DNA of 64,000 bases from Pedobacter petrophilus (GTDB lineage Bacteria > Bacteroidota > Bacteroidia > Sphingobacteriales > Sphingobacteriaceae). The position numbers and the translations under genes were made by a program. Within the stretch, counting starts at the first letter, position 1. Every line of letters starts with the position of its first letter. This document shows positions 53,145 to 62,984 of the stretch, in pieces. The DNA lies in contig NZ_WKKH01000016.1 of NCBI RefSeq assembly GCF_009674725.1, positions 47,075 to 111,074 of the forward strand, read 5' to 3'. The notes under the pieces were generated by a model that saw only the letters and a list, made by a program, of their open reading frames with translations, searched no databases and had not been told where the DNA came from.

Positions 53145-56100
53145 ATGAATAAATTTTTGATATGGTTGCTGCTATCTTTCAGCATCAATCTTTGTGCACA
53201 AGAAACACCCGAATGGGAAAATCCACAGGTTTACGCCATTAACAAAGAAAATACCCGTGCTACTGCGCTCCCTTATGCCAACCAAAATCTGGCGCTAAAA
53301 AATGATTATCAATCTTCTGGTTTTTACCAATCATTAAATGGGCTCTGGAAGTTTAAATGGGTGCCTAAAGTTAGCGAAACGCCGAAAGATTTTTACAAAG
53401 TGGATTTCGATGTTAAAAACTGGGCAACTATTCCAGTTCCTGGTACCTGGGAATTTAATGGTTTTGGCACCCCAATCTACGTAAGTGAGGGTTTTGGTTT
53501 CAAGCCGAATCCACCTTTTATTGATCGCAATGATTCGCCGGTTGGTGCCTATCGCCGTGAGTTTACCGTTGATGAAAACTGGAAAGGCCGCAGGGTGATG
53601 ATTCACTTTGAGGGCGGAACAAATGCCATGTATATTTGGGTGAACGGACAAAAAGTAGGCTATACAGAAAATTCGAAAAGTCCGGCAGAGTTCGACATTA
53701 CCCAATACCTGAAACCCGGTATGAATACATTGGCTTGCGAAGTTCATAAATTTAGTGATGGCTATTACCTGGAAGATCAGGACATGTGGCGCATGGGCGG
53801 TATCAATCGTAATGTGTATTTGTATAGCACAGCCCAAACCAGAATCCTTGATTTTTTCGCTCACCCAACCCTGGATGCAGCTTACAAAAACGGACTTTTT
53901 GATGTTGATCTCACTTTAAAAAACTATAGCAAAAAACCCGAACAGCAAACCATAGAAGTGGTTCTGATGGATCAGCTAAATCATCCGGTTTTTAAAAAGC
54001 AGCACACAGTTGCACTCCCGGCCGAACAAGAAGTGAACCTTAATTTATCAGGTTTAGTGGCTGCTCCTTTAAAATGGACTGCCGAAACGCCAAATTTATA
54101 CAACATGCTTTTGGTGTTAAGAAACAGTGCCGGCGATGTTGTTGAGGCTACCAGCCACAAAATTGGGTTCAGGAAAATCGAGATCAAAGATGGGCAGGTT
54201 TTCATTAATGGAAAGAAGATTTATTTTAAAGGCGTAAACTTACATGAGTTTAATACTAAAACCGGACAGGTGGTTTCTGAAGAGGTAATGATGCGGAATA
54301 TTCAGCTAATGAAGGAATTAAACATCAATGCCGTTCGTACATCGCACTATCCTCAACCGCCATTGTGGTACAAGCTATGTGATCAATATGGAATTTATCT
54401 GGTAGATGAAGCCAATTTAGAATCGCATGGATTGGGTTACGGACCGGAAAATGTATCGAACTTTCCCGAATGGCATGATGCACATCTGGATAGAATGGTG
54501 CGTTTGGTGGAGCGGGATAAAAACCATGCTTCGGTGATTTTCTGGTCGTTGGGGAATGAGGCCAGTAATGGGAAAGCTTTTTTCGATCTGTACGATTGGG
54601 CGAAGAAACGCGATCCGAGTAGGCCGGTGCAATATGAGCAGGCGCATCAAAAAGATAGAAATACAGACATCATTTGCCCGATGTATCCTTCCTGGGAAAG
54701 CATGCTGCGCGATGCTAAAAAAGACCTCGGCCGCCCTTACATTATGTGCGAATATGCGCATGCCATGGGCAATAGCATGGGTAACTTTCAAAACTATTGG
54801 GATTTGATGCGATCGAGCAAAAACATGCAGGGGGGCTTTATCTGGGAGTGGTATAACCACGGGTTTAAAGCAACTGATGAGCAGGGAAGGGCTTATTGGG
54901 CTTATGGTGGCGACTTAAATGGTTACCAGAAAATGAATAGTGAGAATTTTTGTATGGATGGAATCATCTCGCCCGATCAGCAGTATTTGCCACATACCGC
55001 CATTGTTAAAAAGGTTTATCAGAATATTTTATTCAAACCAAAAGACATCTCCAATGGAATAATTACGGTGATTAATGATTTTAAGTTCACAGATTTAACG
55101 TCGAAGAATTACGAGTATAAGTGGGTTTTATTGAAGAACGGAGCGGAAGTAGCAAAAGGCAAATTCAATATGAACATACCAGCCGATACTAAAAAAGACA
55201 TTAAGCTCAATTTGCCAAAAATGGAACAGCAAGCTGGGGTAGAATATTTCCTTCAGGTATTTGCGTATCGTAAACAAGGTGATCAGTTTATTCCTGCTGG
55301 TTTCGAGGTGGCGAAAGAGGAATTTGCTTTTGAATCCAATCGCTTTTTTGAAACCGAAAAAATTAAAGCTGGCGAGGTCGTAACTGAAGAGCAGGGAGAT
55401 AAAATCGTAGTGAACGCCCATCAGGTGGCATATGAGTTCGCCCAAAAGAATGGTCAGGGATTATTAAAAATGACGAAAGATGGGAAAAATGTTTTCAATG
55501 AACTGCCGCGTCTTAATTTCTGGCGCGCGCCAACAGATAACGAATTTGGTGAGGGTGCACAACGCAGTTTGCGTTTGTGGGAAGCTGCCGGATTCAATAT
55601 CAATTACAATTATAAAGGCATGAAAAAAAGTGCGGAGGGTGTTTCTGTTTCGTATGAGGCAAAACTTAGGGGCATCTCTGCCATCGTAAACCTCATTTAT
55701 ACCGTTCATAGTGATGGAAGTTTAAAGGTTCAGGCTGCTTACCAGGCCCTTGCGGATGATCTCCCGGAAATGATGAGGTTCGGCATGCTGATGAATTTGT
55801 CTGGCGACCATGATCAGTTTACCTGGTACGGCCGCGGCCCTGATGAAAATTACATCGACAGAAATGCAGATGCGTTTATGAAAATCTGGACTGGTAAAGT
55901 AAAAGATCAGCTGCACCCATATTACCGTCCGCAGGAATCAGGAAATAAAACCGATACCCGTTGGTTAAAATTGTTGAATAAAAAAGGTAATGGTGTTGAG
56001 ATTATCGGGTTGCAACCGCTTTCCGTGAGTGCTACGAATAACCTGCCGGAAGATCTGGATCCTGGTGTGACGAAGAAACAGCAGCACCCATCTGATGTTG

Positions 56101-56243
56101 TACCCAATTCAGATTCGATCCTGGCGGTTGATTTGTTTCAACGAGGAGTTGGTGGACTGAACTCCTGGGGCGCTAAACCATTAAATGAATATCGGTTTTC
56201 AGGCAAATCATATAGTTATGGTTTTGTGATCAGGGTTTTGTAA
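53145..56243 (+). CDS. LacZ-like GH2 beta-galactosidase, secreted
   Basis: A 1032-residue protein with a signal peptide (about 1-18, ending N-L-C-A-Q). Domain order matches LacZ: sugar-binding jelly roll (D-W-A/T-x-I-P-V-P-G-T-W-E), two immunoglobulin-like domains, the TIM barrel, and the C-terminal Bgal_small_N domain (W-R-A-P-T-D-N-E-F-G, then Y-G-R-G-P-D-E-N-Y). The acid/base is Glu472 in S-L-G-N-E-A and the nucleophile Glu536 in I-M-C-E-Y-A-H-A-M-G-N. It is a single-gene unit with a 190-base upstream region. Confidence 0.94.
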   Translation: MNKFLIWLLLSFSINLCAQETPEWENPQVYAINKENTRATALPYANQNLALKNDYQSSGFYQSLNGLWKFKWVPKVSETPKDFYKVDFDVKNWATIPVPGTWEFNGFGTPIYVSEGFGFKPNPPFIDRNDSPVGAYRREFTVDENWKGRRVMIHFEGGTNAMYIWVNGQKVGYTENSKSPAEFDITQYLKPGMNTLACEVHKFSDGYYLEDQDMWRMGGINRNVYLYSTAQTRILDFFAHPTLDAAYKNGLFDVDLTLKNYSKKPEQQTIEVVLMDQLNHPVFKKQHTVALPAEQEVNLNLSGLVAAPLKWTAETPNLYNMLLVLRNSAGDVVEATSHKIGFRKIEIKDGQVFINGKKIYFKGVNLHEFNTKTGQVVSEEVMMRNIQLMKELNINAVRTSHYPQPPLWYKLCDQYGIYLVDEANLESHGLGYGPENVSNFPEWHDAHLDRMVRLVERDKNHASVIFWSLGNEASNGKAFFDLYDWAKKRDPSRPVQYEQAHQKDRNTDIICPMYPSWESMLRDAKKDLGRPYIMCEYAHAMGNSMGNFQNYWDLMRSSKNMQGGFIWEWYNHGFKATDEQGRAYWAYGGDLNGYQKMNSENFCMDGIISPDQQYLPHTAIVKKVYQNILFKPKDISNGIITVINDFKFTDLTSKNYEYKWVLLKNGAEVAKGKFNMNIPADTKKDIKLNLPKMEQQAGVEYFLQVFAYRKQGDQFIPAGFEVAKEEFAFESNRFFETEKIKAGEVVTEEQGDKIVVNAHQVAYEFAQKNGQGLLKMTKDGKNVFNELPRLNFWRAPTDNEFGEGAQRSLRLWEAAGFNINYNYKGMKKSAEGVSVSYEAKLRGISAIVNLIYTVHSDGSLKVQAAYQALADDLPEMMRFGMLMNLSGDHDQFTWYGRGPDENYIDRNADAFMKIWTGKVKDQLHPYYRPQESGNKTDTRWLKLLNKKGNGVEIIGLQPLSVSATNNLPEDLDPGVTKKQQHPSDVVPNSDSILAVDLFQRGVGGLNSWGAKPLNEYRFSGKSYSYGFVIRVL

Positions 56244-56366
56244 TTTGGGAGACAGGGAGCGTGGTAGGGTAAGTTGGGTTTGGTATTTTGTAGGTGTGAG
56301 ATTCTCCGCTGCAATCGGAATGACAGGAAGCCTAACCGTTTATCCATTAATATCTAATTAGAAAAA

Positions 56367-56389
56367 TGTCGTAGCGCGAGGCTACGACA
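56367..56389. terminator. Bidirectional terminator between convergent genes
   Basis: tgtcgtagc and gctacgaca form a perfect 9-bp stem with a gcgag loop, bordered by A-rich and T-rich flanks, between the GH2 gene and the convergent ABC permease gene. Confidence 0.75.
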
Positions 56390-56409
56390 CTTTAATCTTA
56401 TATTTATGT

Positions 56410-57789
56410 TTAAACAGACTGTGCATTTTTGATAAGGGCATTGCTTTTTAGGTTTTTAAAAGCGATTAAGGAGAAAATTAATGTCCAGATGAGGAGTGGG
56501 AGCAATCTGCTCCAATCCTGAACTTTCGGGATCATAAAAGCTTTCAATCCAACTGTTTTGATATCTGTTGATGCGATATCTTGCTCCTGAAAAATAGCCG
56601 GATAAAAATGTAAACGGATTTGCTCATGATAATTTCTCACGGCCTGTTGAAACTCCAGATGGGCACCAAGATCTGATCCTGCCAGTTCATTTACCGTCAG
56701 TTGCGTTTGAATAGTAGGGAAGAACAAAGCTGCAATATTGGTAAACCGCTGTCTGGCGGCCAGTTTATCTGCAACGGCCAATCTGCTTTTTAAAGCCTGG
56801 TCATCGCCCATTTGCTGCATGCCGTAATACCAGAACCAACTGAAACTTTTGTCAGCTGGAAAAGGATATTTTTTCAGCTGCGGATAATGCTCAAAAAACG
56901 GTTTCATGGTTACTTCCTTTGGCAGATCCCATTTTTCATGATAGCCTTCGCGTTGATTAATCACATTCTGCAAAGCCTCGGGTACAGAATATTTTTGGGT
57001 AAGCAACAGGTTCAGCGATGCCGGAATCACAATGCAAATGGCTACCCAAATGGCCACTAATGCCGAAGCATTATAACTAGAAGATTTACCCAGAGAAATG
57101 ATAAAGATCGAAACCGCAAACCAAAAGGCGAGGTAGAGCACAATTAATCCTGTAACGGCAAACAAAGTAGTATCTATTGGCAGTTGCAGATAGATAATTG
57201 CAAGCACAAGAAGTAAAAAAGCTACAGTGAAAACAGCTGCAATTCTGATCAGAAATTTCTGCCAGATCACTTTAGCCAACTCGTTGCTTTGAGATTTTAG
57301 TAATGACCACACGCCATTTTCCTGCTGTTCGGAAATTAAGTTGTAGGTAAAGGCAATGATCACCAGTGGGAAAAGGAAGATGTAAACAAAACTGAGATCC
57401 ATATTTCCCAAGAGCATGCTCACCGGATTGTTGATATCGGTATCATAAAGCTGACCTTCTACCGCAAGCATGGTAACCGAAATCAGGTACGGATTTACGT
57501 CTCTCTGGCCATTGGCAAAAGCTGCCCATTGATCTGGCAGGTTAGCAGAAGAGAATTTATTGTGGAAGAAAATCAGTCCGATATCTTTATTAAAATGCTC
57601 AATATTTTCCAGTGTATTTTTCTTTTGCAATACGGCAGCCTTTTCAATTACTGCCTTTTGGTTGGCGATGAAAGATTTTCCAAAATATAAACCTGCAAAG
57701 CCGGTAAGGAGCAGTACAATAATGCCGATCCAGGCAGAATGATTTCTGAAGAAAAGTTTGAATTCTAAATTATAAGTGCTTTTTTTCAT
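56410..57789 (-). CDS. ABC-2 type permease (DUF3526-like), second permease of the operon
   Basis: The start is set at ATG 57789 (M-K-K-S-T-Y-N-L-E-F), four bases after the previous stop, giving about 460 residues. It has a first transmembrane helix at about 25-45 and a large extracytoplasmic domain, then about five more helices between 140 and 270, another soluble part, and a last helix near 425-445. The gene order (two such permeases, TonB receptor, ATPase) recurs in Bacteroidota, and the permeases resemble the ABC-2/NosY-like group. The cargo is not known; metal, metallophore or lipid export are possible. Confidence 0.72.
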   Translation of the reverse strand: MKKSTYNLEFKLFFRNHSAWIGIIVLLLTGFAGLYFGKSFIANQKAVIEKAAVLQKKNTLENIEHFNKDIGLIFFHNKFSSANLPDQWAAFANGQRDVNPYLISVTMLAVEGQLYDTDINNPVSMLLGNMDLSFVYIFLFPLVIIAFTYNLISEQQENGVWSLLKSQSNELAKVIWQKFLIRIAAVFTVAFLLLVLAIIYLQLPIDTTLFAVTGLIVLYLAFWFAVSIFIISLGKSSSYNASALVAIWVAICIVIPASLNLLLTQKYSVPEALQNVINQREGYHEKWDLPKEVTMKPFFEHYPQLKKYPFPADKSFSWFWYYGMQQMGDDQALKSRLAVADKLAARQRFTNIAALFFPTIQTQLTVNELAGSDLGAHLEFQQAVRNYHEQIRLHFYPAIFQEQDIASTDIKTVGLKAFMIPKVQDWSRLLPLLIWTLIFSLIAFKNLKSNALIKNAQSV

Positions 57790-57793
57790 GTAG

Positions 57794-59239
57794 TTATATT
57801 GTTTTAATCCACCTTGGTGCATATTGAAGCAAGAAAAGAACTGCAGATAACCAGAACAGCAGGGAAATAAGCGCCAGCGATTCGTGTGCCAGAACGTGGT
57901 TTAAGTGATCGAATTTGTAATTAAAATCTGGCTGTTCGGCCCAGTTGGATTTGCTGATGGATAAAGGTTTTTCATGCTCGCCAGGCGAAATATTACTGAT
58001 TTTATCAATTTGAAGTTTATTCATTTTTTGCGCCAGTCCGTAGCGGTAAGCTTCAGCCTGGTTTTGAAAATTAACATAAGTCTTAAAATCTGAAGCGGTT
58101 AAAGCCATCGAAATTTGTTTCAACGATAAGTAAGGATTAAGCAGACCCGCAAATACAGTAAAGCTGTTTTGTTTCCCGAAGGTTTCATTCAGCTTACGTT
58201 GATGGTCGCTGTAAATGGCCGAAGTAATTTTTTCGCCCTCGGCCATGATGTATCCACCGTAATTAAAGGGCAATTTTTTTACATCTGTAACCTGATATTT
58301 CCGGAGCAACGAATCTTTGATGGCTGCGTAATGGGCATCATTCGGATCATGACTATCGCCCTGCTCGTGAATGTCTGCAGAAACGGCATCAGCAAATTCG
58401 ATTTTGGATGGTGTGGGGTGTATTTTGGAACCCATTGCCTGAACAATTCTTGGCATCAGCACGGCAAAAAAGATCCAGCAGGATAATAACGTAATTAATG
58501 CCGTTTTGGAACTGCGCTGAAATGCTGAAACCAATACGGTAATGGCCGAAACGACAAAAAAATAAGCCGAATAACTTATGATCAGGATCAGGAGGCGCAA
58601 TGCAGCATCCATGCTGATCTCCCAGTTACTTAAAGATGCCCAAAGTAAAATAGTGAGGAGAATAAGTGGAATAAAAATGGTTAAAGCCACGCCAATAATT
58701 CCGAAAGTCTTTCCCCAAAGCAGCCTCTTCCAGCTTACATTCTGGCAAAGTAAAATTTTCAAAGTTCCAGATTTCCGCTCTGCGGAAATGCTGTTATAAC
58801 CCAGAAAGAAGATGAGCAGTGGCACCAGCAATTGCAGTACCATTGCAATACTGATTTCACCAAAGCGCAACATTCCGTTAGAAAAGCCTGCCTCGCTAAA
58901 GTTAACGGTATTTTGCTTATGTGCCTCCAGAAATATGGATACACCGGCAAAACTTTCTATCCCGAAATCGAAGAAACTCAATTCATGTTTCTCCCGAAAA
59001 GCAAGGTAGCCATAATGCGCCATCCGGTGCGGGTGTTTGTCTGGTTTGGAAAGCCACTGCTCCCGCACCAGGTTTTTATAATGTAAACGTTGATTATTTT
59101 GTGTTCTGAAATTTTGCCAGCCTACATAGGTGGCCAGACAGAGCGAAAGCCCCAATAAAATAGTGAGAACTAGCGTTGCCCGATTACCAAAGGTTGATTT
59201 GTAAGTTTGTTTGGCGATTGTAACGGTTATATTCGGCAT
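57794..59239 (-). CDS. ABC-2 type permease, first permease of the operon
   Basis: A 481-residue membrane protein with the same plan as its neighbour: helix at about 20-40, extracytoplasmic domain, a group of about five helices between 130 and 270 (F-F-L-G-Y-N-S-I-S-A-E-R-K-S-G-T-L-K is the typical ABC-2 coupling loop), a second soluble domain, and a final helix near 455-475. Its start codon shares one base with the TonB-receptor stop (TAATG), so the two are translationally coupled. Permeases 1 and 2 probably form a heterodimer served by the ATPase at 61760. Confidence 0.75.
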   Translation of the reverse strand: MPNITVTIAKQTYKSTFGNRATLVLTILLGLSLCLATYVGWQNFRTQNNQRLHYKNLVREQWLSKPDKHPHRMAHYGYLAFREKHELSFFDFGIESFAGVSIFLEAHKQNTVNFSEAGFSNGMLRFGEISIAMVLQLLVPLLIFFLGYNSISAERKSGTLKILLCQNVSWKRLLWGKTFGIIGVALTIFIPLILLTILLWASLSNWEISMDAALRLLILIISYSAYFFVVSAITVLVSAFQRSSKTALITLLSCWIFFAVLMPRIVQAMGSKIHPTPSKIEFADAVSADIHEQGDSHDPNDAHYAAIKDSLLRKYQVTDVKKLPFNYGGYIMAEGEKITSAIYSDHQRKLNETFGKQNSFTVFAGLLNPYLSLKQISMALTASDFKTYVNFQNQAEAYRYGLAQKMNKLQIDKISNISPGEHEKPLSISKSNWAEQPDFNYKFDHLNHVLAHESLALISLLFWLSAVLFLLQYAPRWIKTI

Positions 59240-61746
59240 TATATTCTGTAGGTTACATTAAACATGACATTTCTGGGCGTACCCGGGAAGAGGCGTAAAT
59301 AATTTTGTGCACCAACCCAGTAGGTTTTATTCAGGATGTTGTTGATGTTCATAGATAGCTGAACTTTAGATGCTGCAGGCGAATAATAAATTGCAGCATC
59401 TACAATAGTATAGGCCGGCAGGGTAAAGTCTCTGATGTATAAGGGCAGTTTATTTCCGCTGTATTGTACGCCGGCACCAAAACCAAGTCCTTTCAGTGTG
59501 TTGGTTTGTAAATCATAACGGGTCCATAAACTGGCACTGTGTTTTGGTGTGTTTTGCACGCGTTCGCCAACAACTAAAGGATTCAAATCTTCAGTTACAA
59601 TGGCATCTACATAGCTATAACCCACATTAAATTGCCAGTTCGGTTTAATAAAGCCAGATGACTCTACCTCAATTCCTCTGCTTCGCTGCGCACCACGTTC
59701 AATTAAACGGTTCACATCCAAAGGATCATTGGCATTCATTAACAGATTTTTCTGGTTGATTTCAAACATCGCAACATTCACCATTAAATTACCATCAAGC
59801 CATTCAGATTTGGCTCCAAGCTCTTTCAAATCACTTTCCAAAGGTTTGAAATTAGTACCTGCAGGCGGTGGAACAATAACCAGATTGGAGGTATTACCCT
59901 GTGGTTGATAACCTTGAAGGTAAGTGCCATAAATATTGATGTGGCTGTTAACGGCATAGGTAAGTCCCAACCTTGGCAACAGTTTGTGCTGACTGATTTT
60001 AGTTTCATTGGTTAACCTGTAATTGCCATAATCTTCATACCATTCCTGGCGCAGGCCAAGCGTTAAAGTAAGTTGCTGATATTTGATTTGATCCTGAAGA
60101 TAAACACCATTGATGAGGTAGTAAGAAGGTGGAATCTCCGCTTTTGAAAACACGTAATCGCTTAGGGTTTTTAACGTATACGTTGGATTGGAAAGGTTAA
60201 AATGTTCCACATTCGGAACAGGCGCATTTACACCATTAATTACGCTAAACCGGTACAAATCTTTCTTCGTTACATCATATCTTGCTGCAATTGTTCCATC
60301 TTTCAGGCGGTAGCCCTGCGCAGTATTGATGCCGCCACCCCGTAATTTTTGGGTAATGATGCGATCATAACCGACCACTAATTTATGTTCAAGGCCAAAA
60401 GTTTTCGCATTGATGCTGAAGTAAGTACTGATATTGTCTGTCGAATATTTTTGCTGGCGCTGAACAGCAATCATTCCCGCAAGGGAACGAATCGGCTGAT
60501 TGTTCTCATCGGTGGCGAAAGCATTATTGGTACGGTGTTCTAAGAGATCTTCGTTCCAGTTCTGTTTCATATAAGCCACATTAAACGCTATATTTTTAGT
60601 AAGCTTCTGCGCAAAATTCGCCATTAGCATCAGGTCTTGTGTATTGAATTTATCATTGCTAGCGCCCATATTGAACCGGATTGGGGTGCTGTTCAAATCG
60701 GTTTGCCCGGCTGCTGCACCGAAAATTGCCTGTCCGCGATCTAACCTCGAATTGCTGTTATTCAGCACCAGCTCTACATTTAAACTGGTTTTATCATTCG
60801 GAATGTAAGAGAAGGACGGGGCAATCATATAACCTTTTCTAAATTGCAGATCGCGAAAACTTTTACTGTCTTCGTAACCCACATTTAACCGGTAAAGCAA
60901 GGTTTTTTCCGTATTAACAGGACCGGTAAAATCCAGTGCGCCACGAACCGTGCTGAAGCTTCCGCCAGAAATACTGATCTCTTTGCGGTCTTCCGTTAAC
61001 GGTTTTTTAGTCACCAGGTTGATACTTCCGCCAGGGTCTACACTTGAAAATGTAGCACTCGCAGGACCTTTAATTACTTCAATTCTTTCGAGGTTATTGG
61101 TAAGTGGCTGGTTAAAATAGTTTTGACGCGTACGCATCCCGTTAATAATGGTTCCCTCTTCATTTTGATTAATGCCGCGAATAGAAAACTGGTTGTAAAA
61201 ACTACTTTGAGATACACTGGTTACGTTTTTAATAGCATCAGCCAATACTGCGGCCTGTCTATCAGCTATTAACTCTTTCGAAATAGACGAAATGGCCTGC
61301 GGGATATCTTTATTTAAAGTAGCCGTTTTTGTTGCCGAGAAAGAGTAGTTTCCATAATACTTTTTCCCGTTCGTGCCGACAATTTCTACGGTCTGCAACT
61401 CCTCGTTGGCTACTGCCAGAACAATGGGATCGATGTTGAGATCTCCTAAGCCATTGACCGGGATAACTTTAGAGAAAGTACTGTAGCCAATTGCGGAAAC
61501 GGTAATGGTGTAGGTAGCGGTTTTAGGCAACACAATAGAGAAGCTCCCGGCTGAATCGCTACTGAGGTTTAACTGATCTTTACCACTTTTAAATCTGATG
61601 GTTGCTTTATTGATACCTGTGCCTTGCGCATCGTTTACTTTTCCGGTTACTTTAACCTGGGCAAATGCTGCAGAGCTAATGGTAATGATGAATAAAAAAA
61701 GACAAACTGTCCGCCATATTCGGCGAAACTGATATTGTTGATACAT
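59239..61746 (-). CDS. TonB-dependent receptor of the siderophore/metallophore type
   Basis: An 835-residue outer-membrane protein with a signal peptide (about 1-29, ending A-A-F-A-Q). A carboxypeptidase-regulatory-like domain (about 31-110) precedes a plug of the FhuA/FhuE type (D-I-P-Q-A-I-S-S-I-S-K-E-L, then F-S-I-R-G and I-E-V-I-K-G-P-A-S-A-T-F). The C-terminal barrel ends in F-N-V-T-Y-R-I. Unlike SusC it has no SusD partner, and its plug resembles ferric-siderophore receptors. Coupled to ABC-2 permeases and a small His/Cys protein, it may handle iron or copper complexes; the ligand is inferred only by resemblance. Confidence 0.85.
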   Translation of the reverse strand: MYQQYQFRRIWRTVCLFLFIITISSAAFAQVKVTGKVNDAQGTGINKATIRFKSGKDQLNLSSDSAGSFSIVLPKTATYTITVSAIGYSTFSKVIPVNGLGDLNIDPIVLAVANEELQTVEIVGTNGKKYYGNYSFSATKTATLNKDIPQAISSISKELIADRQAAVLADAIKNVTSVSQSSFYNQFSIRGINQNEEGTIINGMRTRQNYFNQPLTNNLERIEVIKGPASATFSSVDPGGSINLVTKKPLTEDRKEISISGGSFSTVRGALDFTGPVNTEKTLLYRLNVGYEDSKSFRDLQFRKGYMIAPSFSYIPNDKTSLNVELVLNNSNSRLDRGQAIFGAAAGQTDLNSTPIRFNMGASNDKFNTQDLMLMANFAQKLTKNIAFNVAYMKQNWNEDLLEHRTNNAFATDENNQPIRSLAGMIAVQRQQKYSTDNISTYFSINAKTFGLEHKLVVGYDRIITQKLRGGGINTAQGYRLKDGTIAARYDVTKKDLYRFSVINGVNAPVPNVEHFNLSNPTYTLKTLSDYVFSKAEIPPSYYLINGVYLQDQIKYQQLTLTLGLRQEWYEDYGNYRLTNETKISQHKLLPRLGLTYAVNSHINIYGTYLQGYQPQGNTSNLVIVPPPAGTNFKPLESDLKELGAKSEWLDGNLMVNVAMFEINQKNLLMNANDPLDVNRLIERGAQRSRGIEVESSGFIKPNWQFNVGYSYVDAIVTEDLNPLVVGERVQNTPKHSASLWTRYDLQTNTLKGLGFGAGVQYSGNKLPLYIRDFTLPAYTIVDAAIYYSPAASKVQLSMNINNILNKTYWVGAQNYLRLFPGTPRNVMFNVTYRI

Positions 61747-61759
61747 TAAAAATGTTTGG

Positions 61760-62455
61760 TTAAATGGTTTGTAAGTATAATTCCTGAAGGTCTGAAGCCG
61801 AAATTTCGCTGGCCAGGAGGGTGTGAATCAGTTCACCTTGTTTCATAATGCCGATATGTGTGCCCAGGCTTACCGCATTGAAAATATCGTGGGTAGCCAT
61901 CAGAATGGATTTACCTTCTGAAGCAAGTTTTTTGACTAGTTCCGTAAATTCCGCCGTAGCCTTTGGATCAAGTCCGCTGGTCGGTTCATCCATTAAAATG
62001 ATTTTTGCATTTTTGGCAACAGCGATGGCAATCCCCACTTTCTGGCGCATCCCTTTACTAAAACCTGCCAGATGTTTATGGTGTGCAGCTTCCTGTAAGC
62101 CACAGTTGGAAAGGAATTTCATGAGTTCGGCTTCGCTATAATCAAAACCTGCCAATTTGGAGAAATAATCAAGGTTTTCTATTGCAGAGAGGTTTCCATA
62201 CAGCATAACCACTTCCGGAATATAGGCAAGGTGCTTTCTCCGTTGATCATCACTAGCAGAAATTTCTTCGTTATCGATCAGAATTTTCCCGGCGCTGGGC
62301 TCAATGAAACCCAGAAACAAGTTGATGGTTGTTGTTTTTCCGGCACCGTTTTGCCCCAGCAGGCAATATACTTCACCTGGATTAACGGTTAGATTTAATT
62401 GATTAAGGGCTTGATACGATCCATAATTTTTGGATAGCGAAATGGCTTGAAGCAT
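61760..62455 (-). CDS. ABC transporter ATP-binding protein
   Basis: The start is set at ATG 62455 (M-L-Q-A-I-S-L-S-K-N-Y-G); the open frame further up has no family similarity. In the 231-residue protein Walker A is G-Q-N-G-A-G-K-T-T, the signature is F-S-K-G-M-R-Q-K, Walker B is I-I-L-M-D-E-P-T-S-G-L-D-P, and the switch His follows in M-A-T-H-D. The F-S-x-G-M-x-Q-K signature is usual in ABC-2/NatA/NosF-type exporters. It lies 13 bases before the TonB-receptor gene and would energise the two permeases. Confidence 0.9.
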   Translation of the reverse strand: MLQAISLSKNYGSYQALNQLNLTVNPGEVYCLLGQNGAGKTTTINLFLGFIEPSAGKILIDNEEISASDDQRRKHLAYIPEVVMLYGNLSAIENLDYFSKLAGFDYSEAELMKFLSNCGLQEAAHHKHLAGFSKGMRQKVGIAIAVAKNAKIILMDEPTSGLDPKATAEFTELVKKLASEGKSILMATHDIFNAVSLGTHIGIMKQGELIHTLLASEISASDLQELYLQTI

Positions 62456-62544
62456 AAAAAAAATATAATAAATGGTTGTATACCGCAGGCGGCAATACAT
62501 TAAATAAAATCTGTGATTGGAAAGAAGAAACCCTGGTTAGGGTA

Positions 62545-62913
62545 TTAGGCGATTGGGCTTGGCGGACCTTTGTTGGCCGCAGAAAGAATATAGGCAACGG
62601 GATGTTTCCCTAAATAACCAACTTGATTATCAGCTGGTTTAGCTAACTTGAATGCTGTTTCGCAGGCAGTTGGCAATGTATAAACGTGAGATTGGTGTTT
62701 TAATACCTCGCACAGTTTACAATTTACTTTGCTTACTTTAAACTGAGAGGACGATTGCACCTGCTCTGATTTGGTTTTGCACAAATCGGAAGCATCCTGA
62801 TCATGGTGGTGAAGCGCCTGAATTAACAACGCATTAGTAAACAAGATCAATAAGAGAAATGCCCAAATTTTGGTGAGTACTTGCTGGCGATATGTTTTAC
62901 TTAGGTGATTCAA
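62545..62913 (-). CDS. Small His/Cys-rich exported or membrane-anchored protein, first gene of metal-type operon
   Basis: About 122 residues from a TTG at 62913; the frame extends to a TTG at 62995-62997, but that part lies partly in repeat array R3. No ATG start exists, so the N-terminus is uncertain. One hydrophobic helix (W-A-F-L-L-L-I-L-F-T-N-A-L-L-I-Q-A) is followed at once by H-H-H-D-Q-D, and later C-K-L-C-E-V-L-K-H-Q-S-H supplies Cys and His residues. This resembles small metal-homeostasis proteins, but I do not recognise the family. A -7 match TATCTTTG (complement of 62920-62927) lies close upstream, probably the operon promoter, which would suggest a start nearer the helix. Confidence 0.5.
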   Translation of the reverse strand: MNHLSKTYRQQVLTKIWAFLLLILFTNALLIQALHHHDQDASDLCKTKSEQVQSSSQFKVSKVNCKLCEVLKHQSHVYTLPTACETAFKLAKPADNQVGYLGKHPVAYILSAANKGPPSPIA

Positions 62914-62984
62914 TTGCAACAAAGATACATTTATGAAAAAAACTTTCAGCAATTTTTTTGAATTATGTGAAGAATTGTGATAAA

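Noticed and set aside
53334..53864. Long antisense open frame of 176 codons within the LacZ-like gene
   Set aside because: It mirrors the GH2 coding frame, has no recognisable domain and no start or promoter support.
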